Shown: positions 6,981-14,344 of the stretch, one piece after another | How the letters are laid out: each line of letters starts with the position of its first letter | How positions within the stretch are numbered: position 1 is the first letter of the stretch | Source: Oligoflexus sp. | GTDB taxonomy: Bacteria; Bdellovibrionota_B; Oligoflexia; Oligoflexales; Oligoflexaceae | Reading direction: 5' to 3' | Length of the DNA stretch: 15,965 nt | Assembly (NCBI GenBank): GCA_030151925.1 | Contig: JASLCY010000358.1 | Location: 1-15,965, forward strand | Translations under genes and position numbers: made by a program | The notes under the pieces: model-generated | What the model saw: only the letters and a program-made list of their open reading frames with translations | Databases searched by the model: none | Told to the model about the DNA's origin: nothing

Positions 6981-8438
6981 GTGTCGGAAGCGTTGCAAGG
7001 TTTGGATCCGAGTGCCGTCTGGAAATATTTCGGTGAAATAACGAAGATCCCCAGGCCCTCGAAGCACGAAGGAATGATCTCGCGATACATCCGGGACTTT
7101 GCAGCGAAAGAAGGCCTCGAGCTCCGCTCCGACAAAACCGGCAACCTGCTCATCTCCCTCCCGGCGACTCCCGGCAAGGAAGGCGTTCCTTCCATCTGCA
7201 TGCAAGGCCACCTCGATATGGTGACCGAAAAGAACGCGGAGACCGTCCACGACTTCATGAAGGATCCGTTGACGCTCGAGCGCGTCGGCGACGCGATCAA
7301 GGCCAAGGGCACCACGCTCGGCGCGGATAACGGCCTCGGCATCGCGACGATGCTGGCCGTGATCAAGGACGGCGAGCTCGTGCACGGCCCGCTCGAATTC
7401 CTCATGACGATCGATGAGGAGAGCGGACTCACGGGAGCGAAGAACCTGGATCCGGAGCTCGTGAGGAGCCGCATCCTCCTCAACCTCGACAGCGAAGAGG
7501 AAGGCGCGCTCTACGTCGGCTGCTCCGGCGGCCGCGATACGCTCGCGAGCTGGGATCTCCAGGTCGAGGACCTGCCGGAGAAGATGCAGGCTTTCACGCT
7601 CAGGGTGAGCGGCCTGAGAGGCGGGCACTCCGGCCTCGATATCGACAAACAACGCGGCAACGCGATCAAGATCCTCGGGCGGTTCCTGCTCGAGGTCGAG
7701 AAGCTCGGCGTTCGCGTCGCGACTCTGAACGGCGGCAACAAACGCAACGCGATCCCACGTGAAGCGGTCGCCGCCGGTTTTATCCCGAAACCGAAATGGG
7801 CGGAGGCCGAGGCGCGTTTCACGGAGTTCCTGGCCAAGGTCCGCAGCGAATTCGAGGCCGCGGACCCGGGCCTCACCGCGGAGTGGAGCGAAGAAGGCGT
7901 GAAGAAGGGCAAGGTGCTCAAACGCACGCTGCAGAAGAAGCTGCTTCGCCTCCTCGATGCCTTGCCCCACGGCGTGCTGAAGATGAGCCACGAGATCCCG
8001 GGCCTGGTCCAGACCTCGACGAATTTCGGCGTGATCAGCACGGGGCGGAAAGCCATCACCGTGACGACCAGCCAGCGCGGATCCGTCGCCAGCGAACTCG
8101 AGCACGCGAGCCACGCGATGGCCTCGCTGCTGAACCTGGCCGGCGGCGAAGTCGAATTCTCCACGGGTTATCCAGGCTGGAAACCCAATCTCGCTTCGCC
8201 CGTCCTCAAACGCGTCATCGAATGCCACGAGAAGCTGTTCCATAAAAAACCCGAGGTCAAGGCGATCCATGCCGGCCTCGAATGCGGGATCATCGGCGAG
8301 AGATATCCGGATATGGACATGGTCTCCTTCGGGCCGACCATCATCGGCGCGCATTCGCCGGACGAGCGCGCGGAGATTCCCACGGTGCCCCGTTTTTATT
8401 CCCTGCTGAAGGATGTTCTCACTTCCTACGCGCGCTAA
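6981..8438 (+). CDS. pepD: Cytosol non-specific dipeptidase / aminoacyl-histidine dipeptidase (M20)
   Basis: The 485-residue protein has the same length as Escherichia coli PepD as I recall it and follows it throughout. PepD is a cytoplasmic metallo-dipeptidase that splits Xaa-His and many other dipeptides with two zinc ions. The expected ligands are visible: H77 and D79 in GHLDM, D116 in GADNG, E146/E147 in the DEESG loop, D170 in LNLDSEEEG, and H458 in GAHSPDE. The lid/dimerisation region (about 190-390) contains GGHSG. The start is GTG at 6981, with AAGGAG six bases upstream; an overlapping ATG at 6979 is out of frame. It is followed after nine bases by a small lipoprotein gene. Its role is recycling of peptides for nutrition. 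Confidence 0.95.
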   Translation: MSEALQGLDPSAVWKYFGEITKIPRPSKHEGMISRYIRDFAAKEGLELRSDKTGNLLISLPATPGKEGVPSICMQGHLDMVTEKNAETVHDFMKDPLTLERVGDAIKAKGTTLGADNGLGIATMLAVIKDGELVHGPLEFLMTIDEESGLTGAKNLDPELVRSRILLNLDSEEEGALYVGCSGGRDTLASWDLQVEDLPEKMQAFTLRVSGLRGGHSGLDIDKQRGNAIKILGRFLLEVEKLGVRVATLNGGNKRNAIPREAVAAGFIPKPKWAEAEARFTEFLAKVRSEFEAADPGLTAEWSEEGVKKGKVLKRTLQKKLLRLLDALPHGVLKMSHEIPGLVQTSTNFGVISTGRKAITVTTSQRGSVASELEHASHAMASLLNLAGGEVEFSTGYPGWKPNLASPVLKRVIECHEKLFHKKPEVKAIHAGLECGIIGERYPDMDMVSFGPTIIGAHSPDERAEIPTVPRFYSLLKDVLTSYAR

Positions 8439-8447
8439 GGAGGGCTT

Positions 8448-8867
8448 ATGCGTAAGGTCTGGACGAGCCTCGGGCTCCTTTTTCTATGCGGCTGCTCCCA
8501 TTATCCCGACGTGAAGCCCAACGAGGACTCAGGCATCCATCGCGTCTCGTTCCTCGTATCCCTGCGAGGCGACGGCACAGGCGAGGCCATGAAGCAGGCC
8601 GAGCGTTACTGCGAAGCCGTCCACCAGAACCATGCGGTGAGGGTTCGTGAATCGACCGAATACGTCGGCAACACCGATGAGCAGACCTATCTCAAGGCCA
8701 AGGAAGAGCTCGATCGCGAGAAGCCGCACGGCCTCGTCGGCAAGATCGTCGAGAAGAAGAACGAGGCGAAGAAGGGCAGCGCGGTGATGGTCGATGATTC
8801 GAAGGCCGACGCCGTGGCGACCAAAGGCTACGAATACGCGATGGAATTCCGCTGCCAGGCCTCCTAG
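8448..8867 (+). CDS. Small lipoprotein of unknown function (139 aa)
   Basis: The protein starts with a short basic n-region, a hydrophobic core and the lipobox LCGC, so Cys16 is probably lipidated. Ser at +2 favours sorting to the outer membrane. The mature part is hydrophilic, rich in Glu and Lys, and has two Cys (about 53 and near the C-terminus at 136) that could form a disulphide. I recognise no domain. A strong AGGAGG ribosome site seven bases before the ATG lies in the nine-base gap after pepD, so the two form an operon. Nothing links it functionally to PepD. Confidence 0.8.
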   Translation: MRKVWTSLGLLFLCGCSHYPDVKPNEDSGIHRVSFLVSLRGDGTGEAMKQAERYCEAVHQNHAVRVRESTEYVGNTDEQTYLKAKEELDREKPHGLVGKIVEKKNEAKKGSAVMVDDSKADAVATKGYEYAMEFRCQAS

Positions 8868-8869
8868 GC

Positions 8870-8904
8870 AAAATAAAAGCCCGAGGCCGCCTGGGTCTCG
8901 GGCT
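8870..8904 (-). terminator. Rho-independent terminator of the cytochrome c lipoprotein gene
   Basis: Perfect 8-base arms, AGCCCGAG (8878-8885) and CTCGGGCT (8897-8904), flank an 11-base loop. On the minus strand the stem is followed by TTTTATTTT. It lies about 20 bases past the stop of the gene at 8925. On the plus strand there is no U-tract after the stem, so it would end plus-strand transcripts less well. Confidence 0.8.
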
Positions 8905-8924
8905 CGACACGTAGCTCGTTGAGC

Positions 8925-9500
8925 TTATTTCTCCGGTGCGCCTTTCGCAAACCAAGCATCGAGCGACTTGATGTCGTCCGCGCCGAGTCCGCCGCCGGGC
9001 GGCATCTTCTTGCCGTCCACTTCCGATTTGATCTTCGCGAGCGAAGCGTTGATCTTCGCGTAAGAGTCCGTATACACATTGCCCTGACCGCCGTGGCAGC
9101 CGCTGCAGTTGTTGTCGAAGATGCTCTTCACGGAAGCGTAGTTCACGGCCGGGGTCGTGGTCGTCGACATGTCGCCGGTCGTGGTCGTGTTGCCGGTGTT
9201 CATCGTGGTCGTGGTGCTGCCGGTATTCGTACTCATGTCGGTCGAGGACGAAGTCGTGGTGTTGCCGCTCGTCGTCGTGGTGTTTGAGCTGTTCGAAGCG
9301 GTGCTCGCCGTGTTATCGGAAGGTTCGCTGTTGCCCGAGTCGACGTTCGAGCTGTCGCCGCCGGCTTGCGAATCGCCTGAGTCCGAGGACGCGCCTGCCG
9401 GATGCCCGGTGAGGTAAGTGGCCGCGGTAGACTTCTGCTCAGAGCATCCGTTGGTCAAAGCTGCCGCGAAAAGTACGCCGGCCAAAAGTGTGAATTTCAT
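8925..9500 (-). CDS. Cytochrome c-type lipoprotein with long Ser/Thr/Asn-rich tether
   Basis: This 191-residue protein has three parts. Residues 1-19 are a lipoprotein signal with Cys19 as the likely anchor (LTNGC, a slightly atypical lipobox). Residues 20-118 are a low-complexity linker of Ser, Thr, Asn, Gly and Asp with repeated NTTTT and MSTxT-like units. Residues 119-191 form a small cytochrome c domain with haem motif CSGCH (132-136) and KMPPGG, where M166 is the probable sixth haem ligand. Such domains carry electrons in the periplasm or at the surface; the tether would let it reach a distant partner. AAGAGGA precedes the ATG at 9500, and TATACT (9529-9524) may be its -10 box. It is monocistronic, with its own terminator. 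The redox partner is not in the window. Confidence 0.88.
   Translation of the reverse strand: MKFTLLAGVLFAAALTNGCSEQKSTAATYLTGHPAGASSDSGDSQAGGDSSNVDSGNSEPSDNTASTASNSSNTTTTSGNTTTSSSTDMSTNTGSTTTTMNTGNTTTTGDMSTTTTPAVNYASVKSIFDNNCSGCHGGQGNVYTDSYAKINASLAKIKSEVDGKKMPPGGGLGADDIKSLDAWFAKGAPEK
9145..9310. repeat. Degenerate tandem repeats encoding the Thr/Asn/Ser linker
   Basis: Short units of GTGGT, CGTCGT and TTGCCG recur on the plus strand. On the coding strand they give NTTTT, TNTG and STTTT runs. The repeats are imperfect, in multiples of three, and stay in frame, so copy-number change could lengthen or shorten the tether without breaking the gene. Confidence 0.6.
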
Positions 9501-9562
9501 GCGGTCCTCTTAAAGACAGGGCGAGTATAACTAACTTCACAGGAACTATCGGCCGAGGCTCG

Positions 9563-9583
9563 AAAGAATTGAAGAAATTCTTT
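9563..9583. repeat. Perfect inverted repeat, candidate operator
   Basis: AAAGAATT (9563-9570) and AATTCTTT (9576-9583) are perfect 8-base arms around GAAGA. The repeat covers the -35 box of the predicted promoter for the downstream S9 peptidase. That position suits a repressor or activator site. No regulator gene is adjacent. Confidence 0.45.
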
Positions 9584-9596
9584 GGTGATCTATGAT
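9569..9596 (+). promoter_or_regulatory. Sigma70-like promoter for the S9 peptidase
   Basis: TTGAAG (9569-9574), a 16-base spacer and TATGAT (9591-9596) match the consensus well. Transcription should begin near 9603, about 30 bases before the ATG at 9634 and very near a short upstream ATG at 9608. Confidence 0.55.
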
Positions 9597-9607
9597 ATCA
9601 ATAAGTT

Positions 9608-9637
9608 ATGAACTTAACTAACCGACGGGAGTTATGA
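9608..9637 (+). CDS. Possible 9-codon leader ORF overlapping the S9 peptidase start
   Basis: ATG at 9608 opens a frame of nine codons (MNLTNRREL) whose TGA overlaps the ATG of the S9 peptidase (ATGA at 9634-9637). The first codons copy those of the real gene: GTTATGAACTT occurs at 9605-9615 and again at 9631-9641. It has no ribosome site and would be almost leaderless. It could be a coupling or attenuation leader, or simply a leftover of a small duplication. Confidence 0.25.
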   Translation: MNLTNRREL

Positions 9638-11598
9638 ACTTGAGAGCACTTTTTGGGCTTTTCGCGCTATTTTTTATGGGCCTGGCTTGCAGTCACGCCT
9701 ATCAGAAGGCCGAACTCGATCCCTCCCTCAAATCCGCGATCGATGCGAGTAATAAAGGCAAAGTCCCTCTCGAACGCTTTTTTGAGACTGATACTTATGG
9801 TCAACCTCATCTTTCCCCCGACGGCAAACACCTGGCGGTCATCTTTAAGAAGGAGGGCGTGAACCATCTCGCCGTTCTCGATAAGGACATGAGCAAAGCC
9901 GAATACGTGGCGAAGTTCGCCACGGACCAAAGCGTGACCTCGGTGACCTGGGTGAACGATACGAGGCTCCTGCTCACGGTAGGTTTCGTCTACGGTTACC
10001 TCGATGGGCGCGTCCGCAACGAGCGGCCTTACTTCGTGGATTATGACGGCAAGAACCTCCGCGACTTCTTCGTGAAGGAATCGGCTTCGTACGAATTGGT
10101 CCGGACCCTGCCCAAGGATCCCGAGCATATAGTGATGGCGCGTTATGATTGGCGCGAGCGCGGGCGTCCCACGGCCGTCCTCGTCAACGTGAATACGGGT
10201 CATGTCAATACCATCGCCAGCCCTTATCTGGAGAACGGCACCTTCCTCGCCGATGAGGACGGCAACGTCGACGTCGCGGTCGAAGCAGACGAGAAGCTGA
10301 TCGACGTCACGCACATCTACTACCGACCCCACCACAAGGCCAAGTGGGAGAAACTCGATTATCCCGCGCGTTCCCCCAACGGCGCGATCCGTCCCATCGC
10401 GCTCGATGAAGGGAAACACGTCCTCTACGTAGCCTCGTCCCATGAGACCGGGCGGTTCGCGATCTATAAGTTCGACCTGGAGACCAAGAAGAAGGCCGTG
10501 GTCTCGAGCGATCCCAAGGTCGACGACAGCGGCGTCATCATGGAAGACGGCCGTCTCGTGGGCGTCCAGTACGATCCGGATTACAACGAGAAGGAGATCC
10601 TCGATCCCCGTTCGCTGCGCATGCAGCTTTACGGGGACCTGACGAGATCCTTCCCGAATTCCCGCATCGATTCCCTGAACCTCACGCGCGATAAGAGCCA
10701 GGGCATCTTCCGCGTGGATTCCGATATGGACCCGGGCCAGTACTACAGCATCGAAGTCGCTTCCAAAAAGATCCGCAAGATAGGCGAGTCGAGGGTGCAG
10801 CTGGACCGCCAGCTCCTCTCGCCGATGAAACCCGTAACCTACAAGGCGCGAGACGGTCTCGAGATATCGGGTTACCTGACCATCCCGAAGAGCACGAAAG
10901 GCAAGATGATGCCGACCGTGATCCTGCCGCACGGCGGGCCTCATGGCGTGCGTGATTACTGGGGTTATGATAGCGAAGTGCAGTTCCTCGCCAGTCGCGG
11001 TTATGCCGTGTTCCAGATCAATTACCGCGGCTCGGGCGGTTACGGTTACGAATTCCAGCGCGCCGGCTACCGGCAGTGGGGCCGCTCGATGCAGGACGAC
11101 CTCACCGACGGGACCAAGTGGTTGATCAAGGAAGGATACGCGGATCCCAAGCGGATCTGCATCTACGGCGCGAGTTACGGCGGTTACGCGGCGCTTATGG
11201 GCGTCGTGCGGGAGCCCGACCTCTATCGCTGCGCGGTGAGCTACGTGGGCGTCACCGACCTGACGATACAGAGATCGTCGTCCGATACCTCGAACTTCGA
11301 CGCGGGCCATGATTATCTCGATAAGGCCCTGGGCGTCGACGAGAAGGACCTGAAAGCGAGGTCGCCCGTCTACAACGTGGAGAAGATCAAGGTGCCGATC
11401 TTCCTCGCTGCGGGCAAGGACGACGTCCGGGTGCCCTTCGCGAACGCGGAGAAGATGGAGGAAGCCTTACGCAAGGCGGGGAAACCGGTCGAAACCCTCT
11501 ATAAGGGTTCCGAAGGCCACGGCTTCCAGCAGGATCCGAATCGATTCGAATTCTATTACCGCCTCGAGCGGTTCCTCGAGGCGAATATAGGCAAGTGA
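9634..11598 (+). CDS. S9-family prolyl oligopeptidase-type serine peptidase, probable lipoprotein
   Basis: The 654-residue protein has a hydrophobic N-terminus ending GLACS, so Cys19 may be lipidated and the enzyme held in the envelope. Residues of about 45-395 resemble the beta-propeller gate of S9 peptidases. The C-terminal part (about 400-654) is an alpha/beta hydrolase with HGGP (433-436), NYRGSGGYG (463-471), the nucleophile elbow GASYGG with S514, D597 in GKDDVRVP and H629 in SEGHGF. The catalytic triad is complete, so activity is expected, most like the acylaminoacyl- or dipeptidyl-peptidase S9C group. It would trim peptides outside the cytoplasm. GGGAG lies just before the ATG at 9634. 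It is a single-gene unit; its TGA directly abuts the opposing gene's stop in a TGATCA palindrome. Confidence 0.92.
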   Translation: MNLRALFGLFALFFMGLACSHAYQKAELDPSLKSAIDASNKGKVPLERFFETDTYGQPHLSPDGKHLAVIFKKEGVNHLAVLDKDMSKAEYVAKFATDQSVTSVTWVNDTRLLLTVGFVYGYLDGRVRNERPYFVDYDGKNLRDFFVKESASYELVRTLPKDPEHIVMARYDWRERGRPTAVLVNVNTGHVNTIASPYLENGTFLADEDGNVDVAVEADEKLIDVTHIYYRPHHKAKWEKLDYPARSPNGAIRPIALDEGKHVLYVASSHETGRFAIYKFDLETKKKAVVSSDPKVDDSGVIMEDGRLVGVQYDPDYNEKEILDPRSLRMQLYGDLTRSFPNSRIDSLNLTRDKSQGIFRVDSDMDPGQYYSIEVASKKIRKIGESRVQLDRQLLSPMKPVTYKARDGLEISGYLTIPKSTKGKMMPTVILPHGGPHGVRDYWGYDSEVQFLASRGYAVFQINYRGSGGYGYEFQRAGYRQWGRSMQDDLTDGTKWLIKEGYADPKRICIYGASYGGYAALMGVVREPDLYRCAVSYVGVTDLTIQRSSSDTSNFDAGHDYLDKALGVDEKDLKARSPVYNVEKIKVPIFLAAGKDDVRVPFANAEKMEEALRKAGKPVETLYKGSEGHGFQQDPNRFEFYYRLERFLEANIGK

Positions 11599-12054
11599 TC
11601 AGAAGCTCAGGGCGAGGCTGAGGCTGGCCTCGCGTTCGGGCGTGAGATCGAAGCCCAGATCAAGACCCGGCTTAGCGGCCTCCGCGCGGCCGTGTTCCTT
11701 CTCTATGTCCTCTTTCTGCTCGCCGCCGATATTCGCGATGATCAAACCCACTCCGATCGTGACTATGCCCAGTATGAGTCCCGTACGGCCTCGGTGGTTC
11801 TTCTTGGTCTCGCAATTCGCATCCTTGCGTTTGTCGCAGTCCGTGGCGTTGTTGAAGAGCAGGCTCGCGCTGCCGAGCGCGGCGCCGGCGATGGCGATCG
11901 AGGAGCCGGTCTGCTCGTACTGCTCGCCCTGACGATAGAGAGGATCATTCTGCCAGTTCTCTTGTGCGGTTTGGCTTTCGGCCGCGAGGGATGGCCCCGC
12001 GAGCAGAGCGGCCAGGGTGAAGAGAAGGCATCGCTTGGCGAGTGAAATTTTCAT
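11599..12054 (-). CDS. Small exported protein with two hydrophobic segments and a beta-like tail (151 aa)
   Basis: The protein has a signal peptide (1-24, ending SLA). Two further hydrophobic, Gly/Ala-rich stretches (about 51-68 and 91-109) are separated by a polar loop with Cys73 and Cys81, which may form a disulphide. The C-terminal 21 residues alternate polar and hydrophobic residues and end LALSF, like the last strand of an outer-membrane protein, although the chain is too short for a normal barrel. I do not recognise the family. Its ATG overlaps the stop of the upstream S41-like gene (ATGA), so the two products are probably made in fixed proportion and may act together. Confidence 0.75.
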   Translation of the reverse strand: MKISLAKRCLLFTLAALLAGPSLAAESQTAQENWQNDPLYRQGEQYEQTGSSIAIAGAALGSASLLFNNATDCDKRKDANCETKKNHRGRTGLILGIVTIGVGLIIANIGGEQKEDIEKEHGRAEAAKPGLDLGFDLTPEREASLSLALSF

Positions 12055-13085
12055 TTGAGCTCTTTTTTAATCCAATCCAGGGCGGCTTCGCGTATGTCGT
12101 CGACGCCTTCCGCGTTTACGTAGCTGTCGCGGAGAGGGACGTCCGCCCGCACCTGGCCGTTGTCGCCCGTAACGAGCAGCTGCCACTCCGCTTTGCTGAG
12201 CTTGTCTTTGCTCTGCAGCGGGCGATCGCTGTCGGTATCCTCGCCGAACACCTTCGCTTTGGAGCCGACCTTCAGGCTCCTGACCAGCGTCACGGCCCCT
12301 TCGCGGGTGTTATGGTTCGCGAGGACCGCGATAGGGATATCTTTACCTGCTTTCGGCCAGGACGCGAGCCCTTCTCCGAAACCGTCCCGTACATCGATCA
12401 ACAAGGCCTGACAACCGTCCTTTGCCGACTTGATCTTGGATGCGATATTCTCCGCGACCTGCGGCGTCAGCCAGAGCCAGACCTTCTCGAGGCAGACTCT
12501 CTTGCCGTCGATAACGACTTTGGCCGAGGCCGATTGGGTGAGGTCGAGGGCCCACTGGCTCAGAGGTTCCCTTTTCAGAGGAAGGGCGACCGCATGAGGA
12601 TCGGCCATGAGTCGCGATTGGACGCTCAGGTTCCAGGAGGCCTCGGATTGCGCGGCTTTCGCATAAGGAGCGAAATTACTCGCCGCGACTGCATCGCCGC
12701 GCCTGAGCTTGGGGTTCTCCGTATACTGTACGACCCATTTGGAACCGCGCGCGGCGAACCAGGCGTCGGGTAACGCGAGTTCCTCGCCGGTCAGAGCCCA
12801 ATACTGAGCGTCCGTTCTGTCCACGACGCGGAAACGCAATCCGCCCCATTGATCCAAAATATGTTGGACGCTCAGTTTCAAGCCGGCTTCCGATTCGCTC
12901 TGCTGCGCGGCTTGTTCCAAGTGCTGCCTAACTTTCAGCCAGTCATCTTGGTGAGACTTAATATTTGGGTCAGTCGCCTCTAATTTTTGAACCAGCTCGA
13001 TGACCGTTTCGCGTTTATCGAAATTCGCTGCGAAAACCGTACTCGAAACGAGTATCGAAAGAATCGTCATGGAATAGTATTTCAA
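12051..13085 (-). CDS. Exported S41 (C-terminal-processing) peptidase-like protein, probably inactive
   Basis: The 344-residue product has a signal peptide (1-19/20). A PDZ-like part (about 78-140) includes LRRGDAV, resembling the carboxylate-binding region of CtpA proteases. An S41-like core follows, with ALLIDVRDG (227-235), IAVLANHNT (252-260) and VFGEDT (279-284). In active S41 enzymes the residue two after the Thr of the N-x-x-T segment is the nucleophile Ser; here it is Glu (E262). The general-base Lys after the GE-x-T motif is also absent (D287 at that point). I infer a pseudoprotease that binds rather than cuts. The family call rests on motif pattern and needs a profile search. The start is TTG at 13085, chosen because AGGAGG lies seven bases upstream; the ATG five codons on is too far from it. 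Confidence 0.7.
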   Translation of the reverse strand: MKYYSMTILSILVSSTVFAANFDKRETVIELVQKLEATDPNIKSHQDDWLKVRQHLEQAAQQSESEAGLKLSVQHILDQWGGLRFRVVDRTDAQYWALTGEELALPDAWFAARGSKWVVQYTENPKLRRGDAVAASNFAPYAKAAQSEASWNLSVQSRLMADPHAVALPLKREPLSQWALDLTQSASAKVVIDGKRVCLEKVWLWLTPQVAENIASKIKSAKDGCQALLIDVRDGFGEGLASWPKAGKDIPIAVLANHNTREGAVTLVRSLKVGSKAKVFGEDTDSDRPLQSKDKLSKAEWQLLVTGDNGQVRADVPLRDSYVNAEGVDDIREAALDWIKKELK

Positions 13086-13142
13086 CGAGAATCCTCCTTG
13101 CGGGATAACGCCGAAGCTTACCCAATGGCTTCATCTTTTTCG

Positions 13143-13190
13143 TTGGAAAAATGCATGGGACCGTGCTTTAACACCTTAACCGTCGGTCAA
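13143..13190 (+). promoter_or_regulatory. Candidate promoter with near-palindrome before the CPBP protease operon
   Basis: TTGGAA (13143-13148), an 18-base spacer and TTTAAC (13167-13172) form a weak promoter match. Just downstream, TTAACCG-T-CGGTCAA (13176-13190) is a near-perfect palindrome with one mismatch per arm, placed where a repressor would cover the start of transcription. Both calls are tentative. The gap 13086-13217 holds no gene. Confidence 0.3.
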
Positions 13191-13217
13191 GTGAAGTGGA
13201 CTTAAGTTAGGCGTACG

Positions 13218-13865
13218 ATGAGAAACCAGAATGGCGCTGACAAAGATGATATTGGTTTGAGCCGAGTAAGTTCGTTTCTACGATCTTCGACTCTCTTCTA
13301 CCTCGTGATGGGTGGAGTCGGTGGCCTTGTCGCTCATTTCCAACACAAGATTCTCATCAGTGCTTTTACGCTGCCTTCCGACTGGCACCTGGCCGGACGT
13401 TTGCTCTCTATCGGTCTGATGGGCGCGGCAGTTCTCCTCATTTTCAACTACATCTTCGAAGAGCAGTTTCCTTCGTTTAAGGCCTTCCGCCATATTCTTA
13501 TGCAGATGGTCGGTGCGGCATCCATACCGAGTGCGCTGTATTTGGCGACCCTCTCGGCTTTGGGTGAAGAACTCCTGTTTCGCGGCGCTATTCAACCTGA
13601 GTTAGGTCTAATCGGTACGGCTCTTTTATTTGGCCTCCTGCACCTCGGCCCCCAAGGTCTCGTGTCAATTTGGACGCTCTGGGCTATCCTCTCGGGCCTG
13701 ATGTTCGGCTGGATCTTCGATGCCACCCAGAGCCTGATTCCCGTCGTCCTTTGCCATATCATAGTGAATACGGTCTCCATGCTTCGCCTCCGCATCCAGT
13801 ATCGCCGCTTCCTCGCTGCAGCCGCGAAACACGAGGCGGCGAAGAAAATCCTATCAGGATCTTGA
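13218..13865 (+). CDS. CPBP-family intramembrane metalloprotease
   Basis: This 215-residue protein has several hydrophobic segments and the three signature motifs of CPBP (CAAX protease and bacteriocin-processing, Abi) proteins: EELLFRG (117-123, with E117/E118 and R122), H142 in LLHLG, and H180 with N184 in CHIIVN. These form the active site within the membrane, so activity is expected. Family members cleave prenylated or membrane-bound substrates, or act in bacteriocin self-immunity; the substrate here is unknown. The ATG at 13218 has only a weak ribosome site. The next in-frame Met (31) would cut the first helix, so the long start is preferred. It leads an operon with trmL, three bases away, and hisC. 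Confidence 0.9.
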   Translation: MRNQNGADKDDIGLSRVSSFLRSSTLFYLVMGGVGGLVAHFQHKILISAFTLPSDWHLAGRLLSIGLMGAAVLLIFNYIFEEQFPSFKAFRHILMQMVGAASIPSALYLATLSALGEELLFRGAIQPELGLIGTALLFGLLHLGPQGLVSIWTLWAILSGLMFGWIFDATQSLIPVVLCHIIVNTVSMLRLRIQYRRFLAAAAKHEAAKKILSGS

Positions 13866-13868
13866 TCC

Positions 13869-14336
13869 ATGCTCCCCGGACATTTTCATATCTGCCTCTT
13901 TCAGCCCGAGATCCCGCAAAACACAGGTAACATAGGCCGCGTCGTCGCCGCTACGGGCTGCCGCCTCCATCTCGTGAAGCCTTTCGGCTTCGGGATGACC
14001 GATAAGAACCTGCGCCGCCCGGGCCTCGATTACTGGCCTTTCCTGGACCTCGAGATCCACGACCATATCGATCCCCTGCTGGAGCGTTTCGAGGGCAAAG
14101 TCGCCTTTTTCTCGAAGTTCGGCGAGAAGCTCTACACCGACATTCCCGTCGACACCGAGCTGCTGGTCTTCGGCCGCGAAACCTCGGGCTTGCCGGATGA
14201 GATCCATCAGCGCTATCGTTCTTCCCTGTACCGCATGCCTATGTTCCACCCGAACGTACGCAGCCTCAATTTAGCCAATGCCGTCTCTATCGCGACTTAC
14301 GATTTGTTGCACAGGCGCGGCCTCTTTCGTGAATAA
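13869..14336 (+). CDS. trmL: tRNA (cytidine(34)-2'-O)-methyltransferase TrmL
   Basis: At 155 residues this is the usual size of TrmL, a minimal SPOUT methyltransferase that uses S-adenosylmethionine to methylate the ribose of the wobble base in certain leucine tRNAs. The SPOUT motifs are clear: PEIPQNTGNIGR (13-24), FGRETSGLP (101-109) and RSLNLANAVSI (131-141), which together build the trefoil knot and cofactor pocket. AGGATC lies upstream of the ATG, overlapping the end of the CPBP gene. It is cytoplasmic and acts as a dimer in known relatives. The link to its operon neighbours seems to be co-expression only. Confidence 0.94.
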   Translation: MLPGHFHICLFQPEIPQNTGNIGRVVAATGCRLHLVKPFGFGMTDKNLRRPGLDYWPFLDLEIHDHIDPLLERFEGKVAFFSKFGEKLYTDIPVDTELLVFGRETSGLPDEIHQRYRSSLYRMPMFHPNVRSLNLANAVSIATYDLLHRRGLFRE

Positions 14337-14344
14337 GGATCAGT

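Noticed and set aside
6918..8354. Open frame of 478 codons on the minus strand, opposite pepD
   Set aside because: PepD is unmistakable on the plus strand, and the antisense product is a low-information bias shadow.
9145..9310. Short repeats considered as a CRISPR array or satellite
   Set aside because: The units are short, imperfect and in frame with a coding sequence, with no spacers; they encode the Thr/Asn/Ser linker.
9667..11310. Open frame of 547 codons on the minus strand, opposite the S9 peptidase
   Set aside because: It lies wholly inside a gene with a complete catalytic triad. The antisense translation shows no recognisable domain and repeats the same codon-bias artefact.
12042..12773. 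Open frame of 243 codons on the plus strand, opposite the S41-like gene
   Set aside because: The minus-strand gene has a signal peptide, a strong ribosome site at its TTG start and recognisable motifs. The plus-strand frame has none of these.
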